A program made the translations under genes and the position numbers. The notes under the pieces are model-generated. The model was not told the origin of the DNA, did no database searches, and saw only the letters and a program-made list of their open reading frames with translations. 64,000 nt of DNA from Dermatemys mawii (Eukaryota; Chordata; Testudines; Dermatemydidae), in assembly GCA_007922305.1 (NCBI GenBank), contig ML677366.1, positions 16,282,338 through 16,346,337 of the forward strand, in the 5' to 3' direction. Positions 49,161 through 60,244 of this stretch are shown piece after piece (within the stretch, counting starts at the first letter, position 1; each line of letters begins with the position of its first letter).

Positions 49161-49260
49161 TGATGTAAGCTTCGTTATGATTGCATCATCCATGACTTCT
49201 AGGAATAACATGATGCAATTCATATCATATATGACGCAATACCAGCTTCAGATTGCATCA
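49161..49260. promoter_or_regulatory. Cluster of C/EBP-ATF-like motifs upstream of the 559-residue frame
   Basis: TGATGCAAT occurs exactly three times in 82 bp: at 49211-49219, and as its complement ATTGCATCA at 49180-49188 and 49252-49260. Two variants accompany it: TGACGCAAT (49232-49240) and TGATGTAAG (49161-49169). TGATGCAAT is the C/EBP-ATF composite (amino-acid response) element. The cluster sits 118-219 bases before the ATG at 49042. It could equally be a set of subterminal transposase-binding repeats. Confidence 0.6.
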
Positions 49261-49369
49261 TTCATTGTTTTGCCTAAAAAGCAAGTAGTGTCCAAACCCA
49301 GTCATAGATTTATTCATAGATCCAGTCCAAGATGTATTTTAGTCATTTCTGATTTAAATTGAGATCCCT

Positions 49370-52280
49370 TCCCTTTATAACTCACTTATCCTCCACCATT
49401 CCCATGTCAAGGGTCGTATATACTGACCCAATAGCATATTTTGAAAACTAGAGCTAATCAACAATTTTAAGCATCATTTTTCGTTCTCAGTGACCCAGAA
49501 TTAGTAAAGTTTGACTACATTTATTTCAGAAGCATTTTGGCTGTAGAGCAGTGTTATATCTGGTGATTCTCTTAAAGACCTAGTTTCTGGAATAATATGA
49601 TTCCATGAGAATTTCAGTTTTCATTTAAAAAAAACCCTAAGTTTCTAACTCTCAGGCTTGTGGAGAAAAATCTTGAAAATGTGACCTGAATTTGTGCTGA
49701 TGGCTCAAAAACCAAGAGGCATATAAAAAGAACCTGAAATTTGATTGAAAATGTTATTTGTTTAAAATCTCATATTCTTTATGCCAATCATAAGTTTTGG
49801 GAGGCTGACTCATCATTTCAAAACAGTTGTGATGATTAGCACAGGCATTTTAATGAAATGTTGACACCGTACCAGGAAAAAGGAAATTGCTATTTTTGTA
49901 CATTTCTTTAACTTCCAACAGGAGGAGTCCTTTTAATGAAGGCTAATATGTACTTCAAAAAATCAACTAAAGAATTAAAACCACTTGCAACTGTGTCTGC
50001 TCTGACCAAAGGAGGATATGCTTATATAAGGGCAAAGTCTATGCAAGCACAGATTCCTCTAAGGAGAGCATCATAGATCATGTTGGTATGAAAAGGAGAG
50101 AGAAGCAGCATTTTCTTCTATCAAATATTACTTTATCTTAAGTTTATTTATTATGAAAACTAAGATTTCCTTTTGCTTTCCAAATCTTTTCACAGGTTTC
50201 ATGGTAGATGCTAGACTACAACAGAGAAAAAGAAAATGAAAGTATTCAGTTTGATATTAAAAGTTTTCTCTTTTTTGTAAAATCAAAAATGGACTGCTCA
50301 AATTATTTTACTGTGGGGAAAAAGTAGTATTAAAGAGAGCATGACCTTGTGCTCTAGCCAGAGGCAGGTAAAAGAGGTGGGAGTGAAAACTTCTTGCTGA
50401 TTATGAGCTGAGAGAGGCTGGAGTTTCTGCACATGAGATACCATGAGAAGACCACAGGGCGCCTTAGTGAGTAACTGACAATAAGTTATTGGTTAGCCTC
50501 ATACAGCCACAATGAAAGATAACAGTAGTAAGGCTATTTTGTAGTCCAATACCACAAAAATGTTCAGAATTGTATTCTTTCTTTAGAGCCTTCTGAACTT
50601 ACAAAGTCAGTTCTCATTGTTGGATGTTATTCCCATGGCTAGAGAGGATCTTTGCCTGGGTGATTCTCATTTAAGTAACAAGAAAAGCTGAGATATGGCA
50701 GATGTTACTGACAGATGTGTTAAAGTCTGTGTAGTAATTCTATCAGATCGCTACATTGTCTCCATGTATTTAAAATTGTTCTTTCCACACCTCCATGTGA
50801 GATTGTAATGTGGAGCATCCAAAGGAAAGAATGCACAATTCCCATCAACTATGCTCAGCACAAGAATATTTCTAAAAGAGCACTTCCTTCCCTTAACAAT
50901 GACCTTTTAAATGATAATTGCCTTTAAAAAAGTTACCTTTATAGTAAACATAGAATATCATCCAACAGATTTTTGCTCCATATCTGGCTGCACACACACG
51001 CAAAGCAATTCCTGATGTCAGCTTTTGTTATGAAGTACCCATTGAGATTTTTGAGGGGACTGATTCCTCTTACACTAGCTTTATGCCAGTATAATTCTTG
51101 ACTTGCAGTGAAGTTACTCCTGATTTACACTGCTTTGACAGAAGGATAAGTCCCTTCAGCTTCAGAAGTGCTGTTTTCTTTATCAGTCTGTTCTGAAATA
51201 CCATCATGAAATTATATTTCTAGCATCTCATTTCTGGTATTATTGCAGGGGTGGCCTTCCCCTGCTGCCAGTTTTTTTATGAATATCACCAAAGTCTTGC
51301 TGCCATTTCTAATTTTCACCTTTAAGATGACTAATCCAGCTGTCCCCTCCTAGTTCTTTAAGAATGATTCATTTTTATTATTTTTGCTTTCTAAGACAGT
51401 AATTACAGACTGCAGCACAGTCTTATTTTTTCTAAATATTATAGTGCCAGTATAATCTCTGGTGTAATACCATTGACTTCAGTGGAGTTACACTACAGAT
51501 GAATTTGCCCCCATGAGACTTTTCCAAATGTTAAATTCTTTCCTCATCATTACTCAGAGGAGCTGTGAAGACCAGGGCAAGAAGATGAGACTTTGACAGA
51601 AAGAACCTACTTCAAGCAGCATCCCTGTTGCTGCCACTCAAGCTGCTCCATATATTGCTCATTTGAGAGGGAGGTAAATTAGATCCAGTGCAGCCAGTGC
51701 TGATAGGCAGGCTGTGTCTGAAGGATAAGAAGCATTCACCATAGCAAATCTGGTGCATGGTTCATGAAACAGATATAGTAGCAGTCGATAGTCCAAATGA
51801 AACCTAGAGGGAGAAGCATTCAGATATTCATATAAGTATTATGCAAAATTGTTTGAAAGTTAGGAAATGAGGTAGCATGTCCACAAACCAGACTTGCCAT
51901 ATTTGTCAGAGATTTGTTCAGGTTCCAAAATTAAGATCCAGTTGCAGATTAGATTTCAGGAAACTCAAAGCTGTTGGGTTTTTTGGGTTTTTTTGGATGA
52001 TCGTGATATTGGATCAGCCCATTAGAAAGATAGGGAGACATTTGCAAAGGTGTCTGGATTCAGATTTTGTTCTTGCCCCATTTTTGGTTTTGTTTGGAGT
52101 ATTGATTTTAGTTTGGGCTTGTCTGTAATGTTCATATCCAATCTAATTATCTGCCAGCTCTGTTAGAATATGGAAATACTGACATTTCTGTTAGAGCCAG
52201 ATTGATACTATCAATCTGCATATAATGTGAGTAGTTAGAGAAAATCCCCCTTCATACCCTAAGAAGGCTGCTGGTGTATT
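49370..52280. other. Intergenic DNA
   Basis: No coding or RNA gene is recognised. The stretch is AT-rich. Short segments near 51055-51150 ('tgccagtataattcttgact', 'gaagttactcctgatttaca') and 51440-51520 ('gtgtaataccattgacttca', 'gtggagttacac') are copies of the palindromic dispersed family. Confidence 0.6.
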
Positions 52281-52289
52281 TTAATGAGT

Positions 52290-52803
52290 AACTGTGTGGG
52301 AGGGCTCATAAGCCCAGTTCTATGGGTCTACAAGTAAGCCTCAGACTGCAGCCATGAGCCAGCAGCTTGCTAGTACTAACTGGGAGTGTGGACTGGTGGA
52401 CAGTAGCTCACTGTAGGCACCACCCACAATTCCACTAATCATAGGAGACACCCAGCCTCTCTGGTTGGCTCAGGATCACTATTTAAGCCAGAAGGAGGCA
52501 CAGGTAGTTGTCTGAGAAATTAGATGAATTCCTGGTTTTGTGCCACAGTAGACCTTCCTTTCTCACCTGACTCCTTATTCCTCCTGTCCTGTCCCGATCC
52601 AGGTTCCTGCCTTGTTCCAGATCTCTGCATTTATGCCCTGCCCCTGGCTACTGACTCTGGCTCCAACCTTTGTCTTGATTCCTGACTGTCTCTCTGATCC
52701 TTAACTCTGACTCTGTCTTCCTCTTTGATCTCCAGTTCCTAGCTCCTGCTCTGACCACTAGGCATGACCCCCAATGTCCTGGTGTGTGTCACTCAGATCC
52801 TGA
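52290..52803 (+). mobile_element. Candidate solo LTR
   Basis: The segment starts TGTGTGGGAG and ends ATCCTGACA (TG...CA). It has a possible TATA-like box (CTATTTAAG, about 52480) with a pyrimidine-rich second half made of repeated CTGACTC/TCTGAC words. No clear target duplication was found and no internal region is present. The call rests on composition and ends only. Confidence 0.35.
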
Positions 52804-54535
52804 CAAAAGGTCCTACTTGTCTGTTTTAGAATATAGGAACTCTCAGACTAGGATAATTATCATACTTTATATTAACATAATTTTCATAAATCATAAAGAA
52901 CTTCACCTACATTAAATTAATGTATTAAACCTGAAAGCAGAACTGAGGGTGGTTAAAGTGACTCTCCCAGCAACACAGGGCCAGGAATATATAACCTAAG
53001 AAAGAGTTCCAGACCTCTACTGTTATGATCAGACTCTACTCCCCGAGGCATGACAGAGGACTAGCTGCCATGTACACTTGAATTTAGTTGCTCTGTCTTA
53101 CTTTTAAAGTAAAATTTAAGTCGTTATTCTCACTTTGGTATTTTAAGGTCCCAGCAACATTTATTTATATTCCATTTCTTTTTGTGTCAGCTGAAACTAC
53201 ATTTGGTTGATAAACAGGATCATTCTTAAATGTCTGTCCTTGTACCTAGTTTAGATATATTAGAAATTTGTGTGCTGGACACCAGTCAGTTCCCTCAGAC
53301 ACAGAACCTGAATTTCAATCACTTAACAGGTCATCCAAATCGCACAGTTTACCCTCAGATTTTCACTCCACTGCTTAAATACATTTTTTATACACAAGAG
53401 GGTTGGTCTGCAGATTCAAATGTGGAATTTGATCATTGTATTAAGGGACCCCCTGTTTGAAAGTAGGCCCTACAGGTAGAAGAGTAGCAGGATTAGTTAT
53501 GGGCCTGCTTCAAACTGATTGTCTTCAATTTAAACATGTGATTAAGTACTTGGTGGGGTTACAGACTATGAGATTTGAGCACTTTCGTAAGAGTTTAACT
53601 GATCCAGGACCTTAAATTGGCATAGATTGGAATCTATACTTGCTAGAATAAAGGTACCTATACTAACACATAAACATCACCCTCTCCTGCAGACTTCACT
53701 GGCAAATACTGTTTAGTGTAAGAATCTACCAGCTTCTTTTTGCTCTCCCCTCTGTATATGCTTGAGGGAGACTTCCTGAGCTTTTCCACAGAGTCCTCCT
53801 AATTTTATAAAAATAATAAGAGGGCTGAAATTGACCTAGTGTAGCTAAGGAGAGCTAAGTGTCTTCTGAATCTGCAGTAGCTCCATTTTAAAAAATATCA
53901 TGTTTGTATTACAATACTCTCCAGAGGCACCAATCAGGACTGAGACCGCTCTGTGTTAGGGATTATATAAACATATCTACTGAGCTACAGAGAAGCGTGT
54001 CAGGCTTCCACTGGAGTGCAGATCACTGCTTCAAGCAGGACCTAGGTATTTTGTACTGAGTAGAGCACTAAGTTTTTAAAAAGATGTAACTTTATATTTG
54101 AGCCCAAGCAGTGAAGTCCTGATGGACCTGACTTCATTAAAAAGTAGACAAAAGTGCACACACACACAAAATCTATATCCTGAGGTTTTGGTGATGCTTT
54201 GAGTGTGATTGCTCCTTTGGATTATGCTGTAGCTGCTTATTCTAAAAATAATACATTAACTTTTATCTTAAATGCTTCTTTGGGAGTATTGCAAACTTCC
54301 TGAGTAAACACTTCAGTTAGAAAGCAAATCTCAGAGCACTAGCATCTACAGCATATTACAAAGAAAAGACTTTGCCAACCTGAACAATGAAGTAAGATTC
54401 TAATGAAATTGGAAAAATGTTATAAACTAGTTATAAATTTTACTTAAGGATCTCAGTTACTAAAAAAATGACCAAGATCTCACAGTTTCTGTCAGATGAG
54501 AAAAGTTACTATCATATCCCACAAGCTACATGTTG
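52804..54535. other. Intergenic DNA
   Basis: No gene, RNA gene or recognisable repeat was seen. The longest open frames are under 80 codons and show no family features. Confidence 0.6.
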
Positions 54536-54539
54536 GGAG

Positions 54540-54608
54540 TGAAATTCTTCTCCCTCTTGAAGTCAATGGGAGTTTTGACATTTATTTCAATGGAGCCAGG
54601 AATTCTCT
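54540..54608. repeat. Short palindromic dispersed element
   Basis: 'gaaattcttctccctcttga' pairs with 'tcaatggagccaggaattc' around 'gtcaatgggagttttgac'. It is a clear copy of the family core. Confidence 0.65.
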
Positions 54609-55063
54609 CTGGCACAGGACTTGGATAAGAGCAAAGAACAATTGGGTGTTGATGGAAGTAATGTTGGTGATTCAGCAGTGAAATGATACAACAGCATGGT
54701 GTGAGCAGATGCTTTACTGCTAGCAGTGTCATCTTTCCAATTGGAGAGAAAAAAATGAGGTCATGACCATTTATGGTTTTTAAAGATCCATGGCACATTT
54801 TGTAAAAGTGGAGCTGTTAATCTGAGTGTCCTGGCCAAATTCTATTTTGGGTAATTCCACTCTGGCTATCAGCAGTCCCTCTATTGTTTCCATTGGCTAT
54901 GGTATTTGCCACCACATCCTGTTCTAAACTGTTGTGTTCATGTGTATTTTGGAATGCTGATATTTTTCAGAGGCAGCTACTTTGCAGAGGTGATGAAGTG
55001 ATCTCTATATATCCCTTATCTGTCTCACAGAAATGACATGAGGCTTAATTAATTATGGGTGAA

Positions 55064-55129
55064 GCCTGATCCTTTTGAAGTCAATGGGATTTTTTTCCAT
55101 TGGCGTCAGTGGGAGCAGGATTTGGCCCA
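55064..55129. repeat. Short palindromic dispersed element
   Basis: 'gcctgatccttttgaagtca' pairs with 'gcgtcagtgggagcaggatt' around a T-run. It is the same family as 54540-54608. Confidence 0.65.
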
Positions 55130-55205
55130 GCATGAGTGTAAAATGTTCATTCTGTGATGAGAGGTATAGTGCTGCAGTGTTACCATATCAACATACCATC
55201 TACGA

Positions 55206-55485
55206 CTGGGGTATCCAAACCAGAGCTTATGAGCCGCATGTGGCTCTTTTACAGTTATAGTGCAGCTTGTGCCCAGCCCATACCTCCATTCTCTGCTGAA
55301 GCCCTGGGCCCCAGCAGGTGCTTCCCACAGGGCTAATGCCCCTTGCCACAGGTCAGAAGACCCTAAACCCACCACCCTGTTGTAGGGGAGAAGGAGGTGC
55401 ACAAGCCACAGGAGGTGCACCAGCTCTCGAACTTCTGAAGATTATCGTGTGGGGTTCAGAGGGTCAGTAAGTTTGGCCACCCTTG
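55206..55485. mobile_element. hAT-superfamily DNA element (old, non-autonomous)
   Basis: The left end CTGGGGTATCCAAACC and the reverse complement of the right end, CAAGGGTGGCCAAACT, match as diverged terminal inverted repeats. The flanking 8-mers ATCTACGA (55198-55205) and GTCTATGA (55486-55493) agree at 6 of 8. The inner text ('gagccgcatgtggctctt' left, 'actgaccctctgaacc' in reverse at right) is the usual content of this family. It is 280 bp with no coding capacity. Confidence 0.75.
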
Positions 55486-55493
55486 GTCTATGA

Positions 55494-57625
55494 CTTTGTG
55501 CAAGTGGGTGTATAATTAGAATGTCTTTAGCCAGATATTACATTGCACCTAGAGGATTTTGTCCCCAAAGTATTTGATAAATATTTGTCACATGGCCCAG
55601 GACAATCAGTGAGGAAATCAGAGATCTTGGAATCAAGCTTTAAAGAATTGATGTTGATTGGACTAGTGTTTTGGCTTTGCATGCATTATGCATTCAAATA
55701 ATGATTTATGTTGCAGTTTGAGTCCGGTCCTGCTCTTGCCTCATTGAAGTTGATGCTGTTGGATCATATCCGAGAAGCCAAATTCTCTGCTGGTGTAACT
55801 CTTGATATCGCTAAGTAACATCAACAGAAACTGTGACCTTACATGTTCTCAGAAAGCTAAACAGTAAATAAATATGGCTGTCAGGCTTGTTCTTTTAAAT
55901 TAAGTAAAGGTGAATCCCTCTGGGAGAAAAATATCTGGAAAATAGTCAGATCCCCTAATTCTGACAGACTTTGGCTAGATATGCGATGAGAATGTAATAT
56001 ATTCCTTGCTTACTTTTTCTGTCATATGCCATTTATGACTTGTTATATACCACTTGAGATTTTAGATCTGCTGACATTAGGGTACAATTTATGTCCTTGG
56101 AATACATATATCAAAGGGTGATCTAGCTTCTTCCATACAAAGTAAGGAAAAAAAATGGTCCTGTAATGGTTCTGGGAAAAAGTACTACCCAGATGGACAT
56201 AGCAATAGGAGGGAAAAGCCAGGCAGCCACCAGATGGACAGAAGAACTGGAATGAATATTCTTAAAGGTGAGTCTTAGTAAAGTTCAGTCTATTCCTGGG
56301 GGGAAAAATATCAAATTAAACTTACAAAAATGTCAGTGAATACAATAATTAGATACTCTATATTGTTACATACTTTTCACTTGAAGAATGTGACATTCAT
56401 GCCTTATAAAATAAAGTCACATTACTCTCACCCTTTTAAGTATCTAAGAAAGATTTTCAGTAAATGTGTCAGAATATTACTCCATTGAATAAGGATTAAT
56501 TTAAAGCAAAATAGTTGAAAAGTGGTTAAATTTATGTTGTGCTATAGAATTGCAAATATCTTTTGCCAATGTTGGTTATAAAGAGAATTTTAACTAGTTG
56601 ATTAAAATATCAGTTGTACTGAGAAGGAATCTTAGAAAAAAGCAAAAGCCGTATTCTCCTTTTCTTACTTATTGTTTATTCAAGGCCAAAAATTTTCTAG
56701 TACACTGATGTAAATCTGAAGGAATACTAAATGGAAAAGTAAATAGAGTTACTCTATATTTATATGAGTGTAAATGTGCACAGTGTGACTCAATGGGAGT
56801 TTTGCCTGAGTGAGGAGTGCCAGGTATGAGCCTAATATATGAACTGCCTCTTTGAACAAAGGCAGCTTTTGAGTGGCACATTCAGCATTCTACAAATAGC
56901 TCTTGTAGTCTCTCTTTTAAAGGGGAAATCCAAAATTTCCATTCTGGAAAAAGACTACTAGAGCTGAGATACTGTGAGCCAACTGATATTCAGACCTCAC
57001 ACTTCATGCAAACCAACTAGCTTCATTGGCTTCACTAGCTGGCATGGTGGAGGTAAGTTAGCATCAAATTTGGCCTGCCTGATGACTCCATTTCTGGATA
57101 TTACAGTGACCCAATTAATCAGTTGTTGCCTGGTGTTAAAAGCAAAACATTGTCCCGTGATTTACTGGGCACCCAGACTATGGGATTCTTATGATGCCAT
57201 AAACTTGAACTTCTGTCCAGCAGAGAAAAAACACAGATACTGTGCTTCTGAAGAATGGAAGATATATTCTAGAATATTTACTCTAATTCTATTCCGTTTT
57301 AGAATTTCTAGAATATGTGTCCTTTTGTGTATGTAATTTAATGTTTTACTGAGCTTTTGAAACTTTTTTTTATATAGTCAGCAGAAAAAGAATAGAAAAC
57401 CCATAACAGTCTAGAAATCTGGGAGAGAATAAAGCCATCCTATGGGACAATAATTCACATAATTTTTCCACATTAGAGGAAAAGAAAAGAAAGGAGCAAA
57501 ATATAGGAAATAAGACAGCAGGAAATGAATAAGGAAGAAAAGCATGACTGTTGAACTTCACAAGTTCTTCTCATTGCTTATATGTTAGCCTCATATTTAC
57601 TAGACCATTGTATCAGTCCTCCATG
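55494..57625. other. Intergenic DNA
   Basis: No gene was recognised. A palindromic-family copy is likely at about 56700-56830 ('gactcaatgggagttttgcc', 'tgagtgaggagtgccagg'). The 120-codon frame at 56974-57336 has no recognisable content. Confidence 0.55.
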
Positions 57626-57629
57626 TTTT

Positions 57630-57920
57630 GAGACTATTTATTTATTTATTTATTATTATTTAATAATGAGGACTAGGGTAACCTGATAGCAAATGTGAAA
57701 AATCGGGACAGGAGATGGGGGGTAATAGGAGCCTATATAAGAAAAAGACCCCAAAATCAGGACTGTCCCTATAAAATCAGGACATCTGTTCACCCTAATG
57801 AGGACATATATTGTGGTAGCACTTAGAAGCCAACTGTGTTGAGGCCCATTGTGCTAGGTGTGATACAATACATATAGGAACAGTCCCTGTCCCAAAGCAT
57901 TTACAATCTAAAAGACAAAA
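57630..57920. repeat. Old dispersed repeat (MIR/L2-like tail) split by a MITE
   Basis: A TTTA-rich stretch (57635-57662) and 'tggtagcacttagaagcca', 'cccattgtgctaggtgtga', 'acagtccctgtcccaaagca' and 'tttacaatctaaaaga' (57812-57917) form the two sides of one old repeat. The text pattern is familiar from amniote LINE/SINE tails. A fainter copy may lie at about 43965-44070. Confidence 0.55.
57674..57797. mobile_element. hAT MITE with perfect 8-bp target duplication
   Basis: The left end TAGGGTAACCTGAT and the reverse complement of the right end, TAGGGTGAACAGAT, match at 11 of 14. ATGAGGAC is duplicated exactly at 57666-57673 and 57798-57805. The interior has 'aaaatcgggacagg' and 'aaatcaggactgtcccta'. 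I recall this 124-bp family as very abundant in turtle genomes. Confidence 0.9.
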
Positions 57921-58579
57921 CATAACAGCTAGATGGAGACAGCTCTTTTGGATTTCTGTCTTTATAAAACTAGAAATTTAGCCATAAAAATGTTCTTCTT
58001 GGTAGGTTCTCACATTGACCAGGCCTCTAATGGACAGGTTGTGATATCCACATTGCTCTGCTTTTATGAACAGTTAGAGCATTTTTCCTTTTATAGACAG
58101 GTTACCATTCCTTCCCTTCGCCTGTCAGTTGGCTTCTCCCTTGCTTAGCTGCCTCTTCTTCCCCCAGATTTAGGTGGGATGTTTCGGGAAGTTCTTGGCA
58201 CCACTCATCCTTTGAGAAGTGGGAGAAACTTAGAGTTGCTCCCGCTAAACTAATTTTGAGAACCCAGATCCAGGCAGTGTGATTATGTTTTGGAAAGACT
58301 TTTCCACTTCAGGAAGGAGCCCTTGATAAGAAGCAAAAGCTCCAAATATTCTTGGCGTTCTGCTATAGATCAAAATCACCCAGAGAAAGAGAAAGAGGAA
58401 GAAAGGCAGAGCTCTCACCTCCAGCACCTGAGATTGCAGCCATCTGGGCAGACTTGGAAGCGGAGCTGCTCCCTCCCCACAAAAGGAAGCCATATTCAGA
58501 CCCTACTGTAACCATCATTCTATGTGATTTTTGGCAGGAGGTTGGAGGGGGGAAACAGGAAAAAGTAGCTCCAAATTTG

Positions 58580-58990
58580 TAATAATCAGGACAAATACCA
58601 GCTTTTACAGGGTCTTGTATGGAATTTGAACACTGATACTTGCAGATCTGAAATGAAAATCATACCACTATGCAACAAGCCATTTTCAGGTGACTGGGTA
58701 GTCACTATTTCACATAACTTTTGAAAAAGAGACAGGCAAAACTAGTGCAGAAATTGTAAGTCTGCAGCAACAAACTAGGCATGTGCAAGGACTTGTCTGG
58801 GATTTGGAACAGGACCTTCTCAAACCTGAAACAAGAATCATAGCCCTAGACCAACAAGCCATATTTGAATGCAGTGCAACGACCATTCAGTACTATTATT
58901 TGAAAAATGAGCAGGCAAAGGTAGCCCAAAAATGTAAAGCTAGAGGACAAAATCAGGCTTTTTGCAAGGGCTTATTTGGGACCTCTCATG
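58580..58990 (+). repeat. Tandem repeat, period about 178 bp, just over two units
   Basis: Anchor words recur at a constant step: 'cagggtcttgtatggaattt' (58608), 'caaggacttgtctgggattt' (58786) and 'caagggcttatttgggacct' (58965). In between, 'caacaagccattttcaggtg' is matched by 'caacaagccatatttgaatg', and 'gagacaggcaaaactagtgc' by 'gagcaggcaaaggtagccc'. Units are diverged. The arrangement is satellite-like, but the family was not recognised. Confidence 0.75.
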
Positions 58991-59033
58991 CTGTTCAGAT
59001 AGGACAGACACTCACAATAGTATTCCTGAACTT

Positions 59034-59107
59034 GATGACTTTCCCTTCTTGGACAGTCTGAGAAGCCACTTTTGGCTTCTCAGACTATCCAAGAGGGGAA
59101 AGTCATC
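59034..59107. repeat. Near-perfect 74-nt hairpin (35-bp arms, 4-nt loop)
   Basis: The left arm 59034-59068 and right arm 59073-59107 are reverse complements at 33 of 35 positions, separated by CTTT. Both differences are transitions. The hairpin begins right after the tandem repeat and includes 'agtctgagaagcca' on the left and 'tggcttctcagact' on the right. No known element boundary was recognised. Confidence 0.88.
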
Positions 59108-60244
59108 TTCTTGTGTGGAGGGCCCAGGCACATCCCTATTGATTTTAATCTGAGCTGTTGGATGCTGACTACCTTTGAAAAACAGGCAGATGTCTCAATA
59201 TAGATATATAAAGTCAACATTGAAAATCCTGGTCATCGTCTCATTTTTCCATGGCACTATTCATGCCTCACCTAATCCTGCAGGGAATCCATTCAGGAGT
59301 TAATAAATACTGGTCCCTTAATGGAGGATTCCAGGTGCCACTGCTTACAAGGAGAAACATTTAAGCACTGCAAGAGAGTCTGGAGATAGCTACAGGAGCC
59401 AGTTCAAAGGCACAGGGCCTTAAGATAGATGGTTTTGACACTTAGTGAATCAATGGGGATGCCATTCTTTTTCTGTGAGGGAGGTAGGGAGGGGAGTGGG
59501 GTCAAAGTCCGCCTCCACTTATGGAAGAACTGGAAAGAAACTCTGCAGGGAGAACTTAATAGAAAATGTTTTGCACCAGCATGGGTGTGTGATATAAATC
59601 ATCCCCACAAATGCAGCCAGCTGAAGAGTGTTGGAGGATAAAAGTGCTCTAACTTTGGACTACTTACCCAGTAGGTACTGTAGCATACACTTGAGCAAAT
59701 TAATGGCCTTTAAAAAACTGATGACTCCTCAAAGCTGTGGATCAAAATGTGACGAAAACTGGGGTTTGGCCATCACTCTCTCTGAACATCTCAGTGTTAA
59801 AAAAATTAAAAGATTACTTGACTATTTAATTAAATATTAAGATTTGATATCTATTAGACAATGCCTCATGCAGCGTGGAGTCCAGTGCAGCGAACACAAC
59901 AGAATTGTAAATGCCAGTCTCTCGTGGTTGCTTGGAAATGCAACCCAACTTTGGTATTATTTTAGAGATTAGTTTTTGAATCTAAAATTCTGTGTGATGG
60001 AAGAGATGGGTATTTAAACAGATGTCTGCAATTTTTTAAGAAATAGAGACTGAGTTACAGATGGTGGTGAGATCTGAGAATTAAAAACATCTGAGTTACA
60101 TGAACATTTACATGTGAGAAAAATGTTTTATTGAAATGAATGATCCTGAAAGTCACTGTGTTTGAAAATTAAGCTGCTTGCACCAAAAACATTAACATTT
60201 TTCTCTTTCCATAGTATTCTCTATCTCATTGTTTCTCTACACAT

